DNA of 64,000 nucleotides, from assembly GCA_029216955.1 (NCBI GenBank), contig JANAVB010005597.1, positions 46,985,280-47,049,279 on the forward strand. Reading direction: 5' to 3'. The stretch is from Iris pallida (Eukaryota; Streptophyta; Magnoliopsida; Asparagales; Iridaceae). The notes beneath the pieces are model-generated. The model was given only the letters and a program-made list of their open reading frames with translations. It had not been told where the DNA came from and made no database searches. Below, one piece after another: positions 45,558 through 56,800 of the stretch. A program made the position numbers and the translations under genes. Numbering within the stretch: position 1 is the first letter of the stretch; every line of letters begins with the position of its first letter.

Positions 45558-46041
45558 GAAGTGGAAGAATCTAAATTATCATCATTTGACAAATAATAAT
45601 CTAAATCTTCGACTAAATCATCACTATTTTCATCGTCAATATCCCTATTTTTAGTCTCAACGTTCTCTTCAATTTGGTTTGTAGCGCTTGGGCCGGCACC
45701 AAATTGATCTGGGTTATTACAAAAACGTTGACTACTGAAAATGATATTTGTCCTAGTACTTGATACTGAGGGATTAACTTAAATTTTAATACAAGATGAA
45801 CCTAAACAATTTTGAACAACAAAATTTCATGCTTCTTCACTATCTACTACTAAAAAAGTATCTGTAAAAAACCAACTTATGGTAAATTTATAAGCAATGG
45901 AAAACCGTTCACTAATAATATTACGTAAACTACCTAATGTGATATTATAATAAGTAGAAATTAGATGAGTACTACCTCCTTGATAAGACAATCCACTAGT
46001 ATACCTCCATAATTGCAAATAATTGTTAAATTTTGATCCAT
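45558..46041 (-). pseudogene. MULE transposase, N-terminal part
   Basis: ATG at 46041-46039 begins MDQNLTIICNYGG. A frameshift of one or two bases follows, after which YQGGSTHLISTYYNITLGSL and SERFSIAYKFTISWFFTDTF are open. A TGA where tryptophan is expected (45829-45827) and a TAA near 45781 follow. An acidic linker (EDLDYYLSNDDN) then leads to the CACTA insertion. It continues in 38513-39311. At least one frameshift and two stops make it a pseudogene in addition to the insertion. Confidence 0.8.
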
Positions 46042-46144
46042 TGTTACAAACTTGTAGCTTACGAATAGATGTTGGAAATGAAAGTTGAAAGCAGCTTCCA
46101 AAGAGTAGGATCGAAGAAAAGCTTCTATCTTTCTGTCTGCAATA

Positions 46145-46151
46145 GAAGAAG

Positions 46152-46181
<30 letters not shown>
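46145..46181. repeat. (GAA)n microsatellite
   Basis: About 12 GAA triplets. On the minus strand this is CTT repeats in the leader of the MULE transposase, about 100 bp upstream of its ATG. Confidence 0.97.
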
Positions 46182-46182
<1 letters not shown>

Positions 46183-46629
46183 GGAAGAAAATGAAGAGGT
46201 GAATGAGAGATGCTGCTTCTTCTTCGAAATTACTATATAAGGTAAAAATCTATCCGTTATAAGAACGTTACCTATCCTATTTTGAACGTTAGCTACTACC
46301 TATATTTTGAACGTTATGCAGTGAATGTTAGATAGTAGGTTCGCATCAACTGCGAAAAGCGAGCGAATCGTCGCTTTCAGCACGTAAAAGTACGTGAAAG
46401 CAACGTAAAAGTACGTGAATTGGCGGGGAAAAAAATAATTAAATGCAAAATGCCCTTCCGATGGGCATTTTGCCTGACAGATTCTCTGACGCCTTCTGAA
46501 CGCAGATTGACGGATTCTCTGGACACAAATTCGCGGGAAAAAAAAAATTATCTGACATTATTCTCCACTTAACGGCATCCGCCTATTATCAAAAACCGTC
46601 AGTACATTTAAAAATAATAATAATAAAAT

Positions 46630-46740
46630 AGGCAAAACGTCATTCGGATGGACGTTCTAATGCCTTAAGTGGAAATTTGTGAAACCTTGTGCTTTCTATA
46701 CAATTTATAATACTATCAGTGCTTTAGATGAAAATTTCCG
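46630..46740 (-). repeat. Right terminal inverted repeat of the PMD-MULE
   Basis: Reverse complement partner of 34851-34961. It ends GAAAATTTCCG at 46740 and is followed by AAAACATTA. Confidence 0.82.
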
Positions 46741-48412
46741 AAAACATTAAAAAAATGTTCGAATTTAATACCATTCTTGACATCTAAGGCTCAAGCAGCC
46801 TCCTATACTGTCAAAAGCCGTTTAGGAATGTTGTTTTCCTTTGGTTCATTGGATCGGCCGGTGGTTCAACCATTCTGAGCAGGTAAAGGATATTAAATAC
46901 ATCTGTTTATACACGTATCCTGTTCATGAAATTCAAAATAATTGTAAACTTATTATTTTCTCATTTCTATAACATACATCTCATGAATATCACACAATCA
47001 AGATCCTCCTTGAGGGCTCCGAGACGAACTTCCATCTCAAAATTCTATATACTTCATATCGGTCCAATCATTTAAATCTTCCAATTGGTCGAACTCAATC
47101 GTTCATAGTAGTGATTCATATCGGTTTTTAAAAAATTACATATAAAGAACGAAAATTATATTTTGTCTGCAAGGGGTGACAGCACGCCGACGTGTCACAC
47201 CCCATTGCCCCCACCCCTCCCTGTCCCGCACCCATCAGGCCCACGTCCGCAAATTTCGTGCATCTCTCCAATGGAGGGGTGACACATGGTCCACGATTCA
47301 AATCCGCGGACAATGTAGCATTGATCATGTATAAAAAATGATCTATAGAAATCAATATTTTATTTATCGTTTTGTTTTACAGTTTCAAAATAAAAATGAT
47401 AAATGTACCAATTGAAACAAGTAGGAGGCTTGTTTTATGCATTAAATACAGTTTAAAAAATTCGGATGGCAGAATAAATTTTTGGTGAAATTATGATAAG
47501 AGCACAAAAACGTCCAATCATATGATATTTTCGAGAAAACGTCCAAGGCTTGGTTGTAATAATTTTATCTTAAAAATTAAAATTGTGTTAGCTTGTATTA
47601 ATTTGCATTAACTTATATTAATTTTTATTAAGATGGACTAAGCTTTTTCTTTAAAAAAAATAAAATAAAACCCCCAACGAAAGGGTGCATTATTCACAAA
47701 AAAATTACTCATTGGTTGGGCACATTATGTGCAAAAAATGTCCAGTTCATTGTACAGAAAATGTCCTATGGATCAGTGGAAAAAGTCCAACCAATCGACA
47801 AATTTTTAAAATTTTTGATTTTTGATTTTTACTTTTTTATTATTATTTAAACAATGGGTGGGTTTGGGTAAAAGTTGAGTAAAGAGTGGGAAAAAAAAAC
47901 TTGGAGTGTGAAATTTAAGCAACTAAGAAAAAATTGGGGAAAATGGGTGTGTAAAATTTAAAGCATTTTAGAGTTAGTGTTAGTATATTTGGGTTAGTGT
48001 TAGAGTTAGGTTTACTGATTTTAGGATTTTTTTTAGTATATTAGTATTAGGGTTAGAATTTTGTTGACCCTAACACTAAAATTAGTAACTATTTGCTTAT
48101 TATTGGATATCAATATATTTCTAATTAGGGTTAGAATATTAGTAACTATTTAATGATTATTACTTAAAATAAATAATCACTAGTTAATAAAATTACCGCT
48201 TTACTATAATTTTTTTATTCTCTATCCAACATATTCATATAAAATTTCTGTTTATTAATCCAGCAATTACTATACTAAAATAATTAACTACTACGAACTA
48301 TATAATAATAAATATTAATTATAACAATAATATAATACTAATTAATATTAATAATATAGAGAGTAAATTTTTTTTAATCTCGAACTCTCCATTTACTTCC
48401 AACCTCTCCTTA
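46741..48412. other. AT-rich intergenic DNA
   Basis: No gene. A GC-richer stretch at 47165-47330 contains a stem (AGGGGTGACA with TGTCACACCCC) and may be a small MITE. Repeated GGGTTAG/GTTAGGGTTAG-type motifs at 47960-48130 are irregular. Otherwise AT-rich. Confidence 0.45.
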
Positions 48413-48870
48413 GACCATCTCCAATGGTGATTTCTAAAATTGAGTTCTTATCCTACTTGGCATTGTACTTTAAGGAGATTTCTATCCTAGTTGGAAGAGT
48501 TTCTACATAGAAATTGCAGACATAAAAAAATGATCTCCAATGGTTTTTCATTTCTATCCTATGTGTCACATAGTAAAAGGACCAATTCAATGGTGTGGGG
48601 CCCAATAATAATTGTCATGAGAGATAGGAGAATTTCTATGAGAGTTTTTACATGTAGAAATCCTCCTAGAAAGTTTCCATCCTACATCATTGCCACCTAG
48701 GATAGAAATGGTGATAGAAATCACCATTGGGAGAAGTTTTTTCTAAAATAGATTTCTTCCATGGAAATAGGGAAGATAGAAACCCCCATTGGAGATGGTC
48801 GAGAAATTTTTTCTAAAATAGATTTCTTCCATGAAAATAGGGAAGATAGAAACCCCCATTGGAGATGGTC
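48413..48870. mobile_element. MITE with GACCATCTCCAATGG termini
   Basis: Ends GACCATCTCCAATGGTGATT and CCCCCATTGGAGATGGTC are inverted. It is the same family as 30835-31469. The right terminus is duplicated in tandem (48768-48799 and 48839-48870), so the element has two right ends about 71 bp apart. Confidence 0.75.
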
Positions 48871-48898
48871 TTTTATTGCTCTTCTACTCTTCGGTATG

Positions 48899-49460
48899 TA
48901 CGGGTGTAAAATGGACAAAGTAGTCCGTTGTCCGTACGTGTCCGGCTCGATAAATGGTTCGACCGCGGAACGTCCGATTCATTAACGAACAAAACTTGGA
49001 CAATTTTTTTGGTCCGATTAAAAATCGGACCCGGACACGGTCATATCCATGTCCGGTCCGAATTCGTCCGCGAACAGTCCGATAGTGGAGACTCCTTTTG
49101 GTTTTGTATCAATTATGTCAAAATATTTTGGTTTTGCATCAAGTTTTTGTTGTCCCGTCTCGCTTTTTGTTATCATTTTACTATTGTTTGTTGTATTCTA
49201 TAACCTTCAATTGTATTTTCTTTCAACTATATTTTTTAAACTAACTATTAAGGTATTTTGATAAAATAATAACTTTTGGTAATATATTTAATTTGTCCGC
49301 GGACCGTTCGATTGAATTAACAAACAGTGGTTGTCCGTGTTCGTCCGGCTCGAACTTGAACAATGAACTATCCGTGTCCGTCCGTCCGAACTCATTTTCA
49401 TTAATGGACCGAACACGGACAGTGGACTGTCCGTGTCCGTCCGGTCCGTTTACACCCCTA
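48899..49460. mobile_element. hAT-type MITE with perfect target duplication
   Basis: Termini TACGGGTGTAAAATGGAC and GTCCGTTTACACCCCTA, flanked by TCGGTATG on both sides (48891-48898 and 49461-49468). Subterminal repeats of GTCCG/CGGAC (GTGTCCGTCCG) occur in both orientations. No transposase is present. Confidence 0.92.
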
Positions 49461-49617
49461 TCGGTATGTTGGTGTAAAATTTTTTTTTTCTCTCTCCTCC
49501 CTTTTATATCACACCCCAACAAATTCCATTTAATTCCCTCCTGCTCATTTATTCCCCTCCCATTTAATCGGCTCTGTCATCCAACCGCCAACCAACCAAC
49601 CTCCCCATTTAATCTCG

Positions 49618-49618
<1 letters not shown>

Positions 49619-49695
<77 letters not shown>

Positions 49696-49823
49696 TTATT
49701 TATTTATTTATTTTTTTGTTGAAGCAATGGGTAATTTTTGGCGAACTCGCCTCCACTGAGGCTCGAACTCCGACCACTTGGGCCGCATGCATCTCTCTTA
49801 ACCACTAGGCTAGAGGTCATTTG

Positions 49824-49869
<46 letters not shown>

Positions 49870-49945
49870 GTCATAACCCGTGTCCATAGGGCATGGTTCA
49901 TTTAAGGTATTCTCCCTCAAAATCTTGTACCCCCAATTTTAAACG

Positions 49946-50010
<65 letters not shown>
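49619..50010. repeat. (TA)n tracts and partial foldback copy
   Basis: (TA)n at 49619-49690, 49824-49862 and 49951-50010 is interspersed with an inverted SINE and one extra copy of the foldback terminus (TAGTCATAACCCGTGTCCAT at about 49868-49950). It looks like a duplication of the centre and one end of the element at 50011-51075. Confidence 0.8.
49718..49824 (-). mobile_element. tRNA-derived SINE, copy 1
   Basis: On the minus strand: GCAAATGACCTCTAGCCTAG, TGGTTAAGAGAGATGC (box A-like), GGAGTTCGAGCC (box B-like) and an A/T-rich tail. It is about 110 bp and closely similar to 50517-50625. It is not a tRNA gene: no cloverleaf can be completed. Confidence 0.75.
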
Positions 50011-50015
<5 letters not shown>

Positions 50016-50433
50016 ATAACCCGTGTCCATAGGGCATGGTTCATTTAAGGTATTCTCCCTCAAAATCTTGTATCCCCAATTTTAAACGAACAATAATAAT
50101 TATAAGGCTCCCATCAAAATATTAAATCCCAACCACTGCTGGATGTGAATTTTCTTTGGATTCTCCATAAAATCCCACTCTCAATAATGCTCATCCACAA
50201 CCATTATGAGTGCAAACCCCACTCTTTGGATTCTCCATAAAATTCCACTCTCAATAATGCTCATTCTCCATAAAATTCCACTCTCAATAATACTCATCCA
50301 CAACCATTATGAGTGCAAACCCCACTCTTTGAATTTTCCATAAAATCCCACAACCGTTGATTCACCAAGATTAAATCCCAACCACTCTTTATCTTGGCAC
50401 AGTCAGCCCTAGGATTCAAAAACCTTTGTGTTT

Positions 50434-50519
<86 letters not shown>

Positions 50520-50616
50520 AATGACCTCTAGCCTAGTGGTTAAGAGAGATGCATGCGGCCCGAGTGGTCAGGAGATCGATTCCCGGTGGGAGCGTTCGCC
50601 ACATTTACCTCTTTCA

Positions 50617-50672
<56 letters not shown>

Positions 50673-51075
50673 TATACAAAACACAAAGGTTTTTGAATCC
50701 TAGGGCTGACTGTGCCAAGATAAAGAGTGGTTGGGATTTAATCTTGGTGAATCAACGGTTGTGGGGTTTTATGGGGAAGAGCATTATTGGGAGTGGAATT
50801 TTATGGGGAAGAGCATTATTGGGAGTGGGATTTTATGGGGAATCCAAAGATGGGGATTTAATATTTTGATGGGGCCTCATAATGGTTGTGGATGAGCATT
50901 ATTAAGAGTGAGGTTTTATGGAAAATCCAAATAAAATTCACATCCAGCAGTGGTTGGGATTTAATATTTTGATGGGAGCCTCAAAATTATTATTGTTCGT
51001 TTAAAATTGGGAGTCCAAGATTTTGAGGAGAAATACCTTAAATGAACCATGTCCTATGGACACGGGTTATGACTA
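50011..51075. mobile_element. Foldback element with SINE in its centre
   Basis: Arms 50011-50436 and 50671-51075 are inverted copies (TAGTCATAACCCGTGTCCAT ... CACAAAGG/CCTTTGTG ... GGACACGGGTTATGACTA). The centre is (TA)n, a SINE, and (TA)n again. Arms contain short tandem duplications such as GGATTCTCCATAAAA. It sits between (TA)n tracts, so a target duplication cannot be told from the repeats. Confidence 0.82.
50517..50625 (+). mobile_element. tRNA-derived SINE, copy 2
   Basis: GCAAATGACCTCTAGCCTAG, TAGTGGTTAAGAGAG (box A-like), GAGATCGATTCCC (box B-like), CGTTCGCCACATTTACC and a poly-A tail, then (TA)n. It is oriented opposite to copy 1. Confidence 0.78.
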
Positions 51076-51107
<32 letters not shown>

Positions 51108-51540
51108 CATATCAAAAACTAACGCGTGAATCGATACCACGTGTCGATTTTTCATTGACCGTATTATTTTCTTTAAGGAGGAGTGTATTTTTCCCAGCCA
51201 ATATGACAAGTGGCATTTCGATCTATTTTTCAATTTATTCTTTTGGGCTGTCAGATCTTTTCGTAATGAATATGCCCAAGTGAAGGATGGATTATGTCTA
51301 AAAAGTCCAATCGTTGGACATATTTTGCACACAATGTGTGGAAAGGTTTAGCATTTTTAGTTCATTATACGTACGTATCTCTTGATATTACGTGCTAAAA
51401 ATGTCCAAGTTTTCACCTATTTCTATAAAAAAATAAAAATTAAACGGACCGAGGAAGGTGACTGCCGACGTGTCATATGTCGTTCATCCATTGGTTGGGC
51501 CGTGGGATACACAAAAATCAAATAAATGTGTCCAACCAAT
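51076..51540. other. Intergenic DNA with short repeats
   Basis: (TA)n at 51077-51104, then no gene. Motifs around GTCCAATCGTTGGACATATT and TTGGTTGGGCCGTGGGATAC resemble 47700-47790, so remnants of one MITE family may lie at both places. Confidence 0.4.
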
Positions 51541-52204
51541 TAGGGGTGAGCATAGGTTCGGTTCGGTGCAGACCGAACCGTCACAGGTTAAACCGAACCA
51601 AAATCGAACCGACAAATTGTAAAACCGAACCGAACCTAATTTCATGAGAACCGAACCGGACCTAACTGAACCAAATCGGTTCGGTTGATCGGTTTATTCG
51701 GTTATGGGCCTTGGTTATGGGCCTTGTTTAATGGGCCGACCTATTTCAAAAAATTTCTGCAAGTCTGATTTCTGAACCAACATATCAATTACAAGTTTAC
51801 AACCAACCAAAATATCAAATAACTCACCCTTACATAGTAATAAAAGTATCAATAATACTAACAAAGATTACAAAGCCATGTAATATCAATGATTCCAGAC
51901 GTTGTTAAGCATATACAACTTAATTACAACCAAAAAAAGTTATATTACAATTTTCAGAAGCTAACAAAAAAATGACTCCATTGTTGTAGATGTTGCACCA
52001 GTGCAATGACTCCATTCTCATGTAACTCGGTTCCAACAGCATCTACATTTTGCACAAAAAAGAAGGAAAAAAAGTATAATATGGCTCAGATGGCTATTAT
52101 TGCACCATAGTATGATGCCATGTAGTATCAGTTACATTTTCTCAAGCCGTAATCATCATCGCCACTTTCTTGTTTAATATGTTAGTAAATATTTCAAGAG
52201 AAAA

Positions 52205-53115
52205 AAATGAACTGCAGAACTGGTAACAATAAGAGCATCATAAATGAACTTCAAAATAGATAAAGCAGCCATTGCTTGCTTTTCTTCAAGTAATGATCAT
52301 AACGGACACGTTAGAGAATCATAAATGAACTGCAGAACTGGTAACAATAAGAGCATCATAAATGAACTGCAGAACTGGTAAAGCAACCCATTGCTTGCTT
52401 TCATTCTTCAAGTAATGATCATAACAGAATCATTTGAAAATCATAAATGAACTGGAGAACTGGTATCAATAAGAGAACTGGAGAACTGGTAACAATTCAA
52501 GAATCATTTGATCATAACAGAATAATAAGAGCATCATAAATGAACTACCTTTTGGCAATTTGCATTGTTGCAACATCAATTCACTCATCCACTATGTCCT
52601 AAAAAAGGATCATTCCAGCGGCACCAATTGACCATAACATGAATCATGATAACAGAATCATTCCAGCAGCACCTACATTTGCCACCAAAAAGAAGAAGAA
52701 GAAAAAAATATAATATGGCTCAGATGGCTGATTTATGTCATGTAGCATCAATTACATTTTCTCAAGCCATAATCATCATTGTCATTTTCTCGTTTAATAT
52801 GTTAGTAAAGTGTCCAAGAAAAGATAATAAATAAACTAGTAAAATGTATCCACTAGCAGCATCATACCAGCATATAGGAGTATCACAAAAAAGTTCAATA
52901 TCAGAAACCATAGAGAGCTCAGAGAGTCAGAGCAGCATCCAGATTCCAGCTTTAGCATGTAAAATGTATCCACTAGCAGTGTCATACCAGTATAGAGAGC
53001 TTATAGCAGATGTCAGTATACACTAGCAGTATCATACCAGCATAGAGAGCTTACAGCAGTATCCACTAGCAGTATCATACCACTATACCAGTATATAGGA
53101 CTATAGGAGTATCAC
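52205..53115. repeat. Irregular tandem repeats in the hAT 3' region
   Basis: At 52205-52550 AACTGCAGAACTGGTAACAA, AAGAGCATCATAAATGAACT and CATTGCTTGCTTTC recur three to four times. At 52845-53110 CCACTAGCAGTATCATACCA and AGCATAGAGAGCTTA recur four to five times. Non-coding. Confidence 0.82.
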
Positions 53116-53356
53116 AAAAAAGATTATCCAGCATAATCTAAAATGTATCCAGTAGAATTCTCCAGCAGCAATATTACAATGATTGTTTCAAAAGTAAAAC
53201 TTCAAAGAGTGATAGTAATCAAAGTCAAACTTCATTTGTTGATGTTGATCCCACAGTTAACTTAGCCAAATCTAGTTAATAAGAAATAAGAAAAAAGCTC
53301 CGATTTAGTGTAAATTAAAACAAAACTGTTATAAAACTGAAAGAATATAATAGAAA

Positions 53357-53874
53357 TTATAAAACGTGTAAATTACCCATTTTAAGTTTGTAGATGTCCT
53401 CAAAATCCTCTTCAATAGTGGATACAATGGGTCGATCGGAAGGCACCCTAAACCAATCTTGACAACATATGAGTGCTTGAGCAATTTTTGGAGTCAAAGA
53501 GCTCCTATAAGCATCAAGAACACGACCACCCGTACTAAAAGCCGACTCCGAAGCTACGGTAGATATAGGAACGGTCAAAACATCCCTAGCCATCTTTGAT
53601 AGAATCAGAAAACGAGGTGAATTAAGCTTCCACCATTCCAAAATACTAAAATCGTTACTTTCCTCATCATCATCTATGATACTCTCCTCTAGATAACGAT
53701 CAAGCTCCGATTTAGTGTCACCCCCACCCAATTCCATCTTATGCTTCTTGAATTGTGCCTTCATAAACCTTTTCAATTGCAAGGTGTGCCCCGGTTGATT
53801 TTTACTAGAATATTGAAGTCTATCACTAGTAGTAATAGTAGTACTAGTGCCACAAATTTGAGAAGTGTTGATGT
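53357..53874 (-). pseudogene. hAT transposase, C-terminal dimerisation domain
   Basis: Read on the minus strand from the retrotransposon junction: SKNQPGHTLQLKRFMKAQFK, SELDRYLEES, SILEWWKLNSPRFLILSKMA, RDVLTVPISTVASESAFSTG, GRVLDAYRSSLTPKIAQALI and CCQDWFR. This is the hATC block of RICESLEEPER/Daysleeper-like and Ac-like transposases (SELDRYL..., WW...P.LS.MARD.L..P.STVASE.AFS). It is intact to its stop at 53357. Everything N-terminal is missing because the LTR at 53875 cuts the frame. The apparent start codon at 53899 belongs to the LTR and is spurious. Confidence 0.92.
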
Positions 53875-56800
53875 TGTAATGTCCCGCTCCGCACGGCACA
53901 TTACGCTGAGGCGTTGACTCAAAGAGTCGCGTAGTCGCGTTGACCGAATGAAATTTATCGATGCGAATCGATACGAGAGTTACGTTGTCCCGAGTAACGC
54001 ATTGAACTGAGTCGATGCGAAGAGTTGCCTTGTCCCAAAGAATGCATCGAGTCGATGCGAAGCGCCGAGTTGCCCCGAAGGATGAGTGCGTTGAATCGGC
54101 TCGAAGATTCTAAGAAATCGAATCGACCAAGGCGCAAGTTCGAATCGATACAAGTATTAATTTTAGTTGGTTTCGTGTGTAGGTTATACGTTGACGCAAA
54201 ATATTAGAGGTCGATCTTTTGCCATATTTAGTAAGGGGTCCGCGAAATCAAATCGTCGCCTTGTGACGGGCTGAGACTTGGGCACGGTAAGCCAAATCGG
54301 ACGTATAATTCAATGAAGCACGAAGTGCTCGAATGGCTAAGTCAGGAGAGTGGCCGTGCAACAAAGTTATGAAATTGAGCCGCATCGGCTCGGCGAAACG
54401 ACAAAGGTGTATCGACTCAAGGTGGGAGGATTGACTTCTTTTTACTCTTCCATACGATAAGTCAAATATATCATTGTATGCTAAGTTAACCTATCGACGC
54501 CACGGGCGTGGTCCGATCGGAAGATAAATCGTAGTGTGAGTCGAACACTAAGTTAGAACAATTGAAATGAAACGTGCATCATATGCACGAGTCGCTATGG
54601 GACATTGGATATCGCAAAGGCGAGCACCTCGGTGCGCAAGCCACAAGAACATGGGATAACTGTAATCGACGAGTGCCTTAGTGCACGAACGATACCGTGC
54701 CTTCGCGCACGAGTTAGAAAAGCTAGAACATTGAAAGACAATAGGCGAGCGCCCTAGCGCGCAAGCCCCGAACATTGAACACTAAGTTATAGAACATCGA
54801 AAATAAGGTCGAAACGTGCCTACGTGCACGAGATAATAAAAGATGGCTTCGTTGCGAGAGAATACAGTTGTGACATGAATGTGACGAAACTGTCGGATGT
54901 GGCATGATACCTCGAAAGGTGTTCGAGACCTTTGGGTCGTTCGGTTGAGGAACATTGAGTTGAGACATAATTGTCACGACCCGTTACCCAAATTGTTGGG
55001 CCGGACCGAGCCATGTCCAGCCTACGCTTAAGATAAAGCGCAGTAAGCTGTTCTAGAGATAACAAGATAAGACTAAATGTGCTAACAGTTCTATAAGTGA
55101 AGAAGAATCATAAATGCTCCAAACACAAAAGTCGTCGTATATAGTAAAATATCCAAGTACAAGTGAACTGAAATGTAAAACTGGATACATGTCCAGTTAC
55201 AAAATATGTAGTCTAATACATGACTACACTAAGTATCCCAAGTGACTACGCAAACTAGGCGAGTCTCCCCGCAGGAACATCCTCGTATGGCAAAGCCGGG
55301 TCCTCGGCAGTAACTCCATAATATGAGTCGCAGAGCAACTCCTCCTCAGTAAGGATACCTACAACGTTATCCTGTCAGGACGGGAGCAAGTACAACCTCT
55401 ACAACTAAAATACTGAACATATAATGAAAAAGATGTACAATAAGAAACATGGTGTGATAAGTCTATAAAACAGGAAATACTGAAAAACATGACCTCATGG
55501 TACAACTGGGATCACAGTATCATAGTAACATAGGGAACATGGCATATCATGGTTTAATTGGTTCTTTTTAGAAATGACAACATATAGTTTAAAAGTTTAA
55601 AACTGTAGTATGTACGTGAATCGGTCAATAGGTAATCAGGATGTACAGTGGCACATATCAAGTTTTTCTGGCATGCACATACGTGCACGAACGGCATCGG
55701 TGTATATCCATACACAAACGCGAGATCAGAACCTACGGCAAGGTTACATATAGAATGTCGCCGAGCGCGGTAAATACATACGGAGAAGGGGGTCATGTTC
55801 ACGTACAATACTAACAGTTTTCCCTTAACCCGTTATTTAAACATGTGAGAGATATGAGAACAGTAAAACATGTGGAAGATACTGGGAGCAGTATAAGCAT
55901 GGCAAGTACTGAAAGTAATACAACATGTGAAGACAACTTGCTACCTCAAGGATCAGTATTTTAATAGGGTTAATACATGTTCTAGCATTAAAAGACAGTA
56001 AATGAGTTTGTAGATGTACTTGCCTGGGATCATGCTATCAATATGAATCAAGGCTCGGAGTGAAGCCACAGTCCTAAAGATGAGATAATACATAGCTAAT
56101 CAGGGTAAAAAGACATACTATAATGTCTAGTTAACTAGGGCAAACTAAGACAAACTGGGTCAGAGGTTGACTTATAGTTGACTTTGGTCAACTGTCAACT
56201 CCGGTCAATTCCAAGTCCAATGGGGGGTGACACTATACTCAAACTAACTTTCTAGGGTCTAGAAATCAATAAGAAAATCAAGTTATGAGTGCGCTACTAG
56301 AGCCACTATATCGAGCTAGGCATATATAGTAATCTGAAGTGCACCATAACAGGCCACTATCTATAATTTGGACATAGAACAATACGTGAACATAAGCATG
56401 TACCATGTATATAGAGTGTACAATCATTCTTTAACTATCCAAGGTCATCTAATCATGTTAAGAGCCTATTACAATCGAGAAAATATCAAAAACGGACAAA
56501 AAGGGGCAAAAACGGACAAAAACAGCCTAAAACAGCATAAAACGGCATACCGGCGGTATACCGGACTAAAGACAGTAAGTTTCTGGTGCCAAAAACGGTA
56601 TACCGGCGGTATACTGCGGCATACCGACGGTATACCGGTTTTTCAAACAGCAACAAAATCCAGATTTTCGCTAAAACTTGTTTCGGCCATAAAAACTTCA
56701 TTTTAAATCGAAATTCGGACTTTCAAAAGTTAAAATTGAATAAAATTGAATTTCCAACAACATGGAAGTATTAGTTTTCACAAATCAAAACATTTGATAG

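Larger units (their letters stand above)
34851..46740. mobile_element. Mutator-like element (MULE) carrying a plant mobile domain gene
   Basis: Diverged terminal inverted repeats of about 110 bp (34851-34961 and 46630-46740) begin CGAAAATTTTCA and CGGAAATTTTCA. They share AAAGCA, TATAAA, AAAGCACAA and AGAACG..CAT.CGAA blocks in order. Flanks AAAAAATTA (34842-34850) and AAAACATTA (46741-46749) agree at 8 of 9 positions, the Mutator target size. Inside, a PMD gene runs on plus and a MULE transposase on minus, convergent, 21 bp apart. A CACTA element of 6,246 bp interrupts the transposase. Without it the MULE is about 5.6 kb. Confidence 0.88.
51541..53874 (-). mobile_element. hAT element, 3' part, cut by an LTR retrotransposon
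   Basis: It begins TAGGGGTGAGCATAGGTTCG, a typical plant hAT terminus followed by GGTTCGGT/CCGAACC subterminal repeats. The eight bases before it are CAACCAAT. The transposase end at 53357-53874 reads on the minus strand, so this is the element's 3' end. Its remainder should lie beyond the retrotransposon, outside the window. Confidence 0.75.

Noticed and set aside
50517..50625. Functional tRNA gene (also 49718-49824)
   Set aside because: Box A- and B-like motifs are present but no cloverleaf fits, and the copies are dispersed with poly-A tails, as in SINEs.
53876..53899. Start codon of the hAT transposase at 53899
   Set aside because: Those bases belong to the inserted LTR; the true N-terminal coding sequence has been separated.
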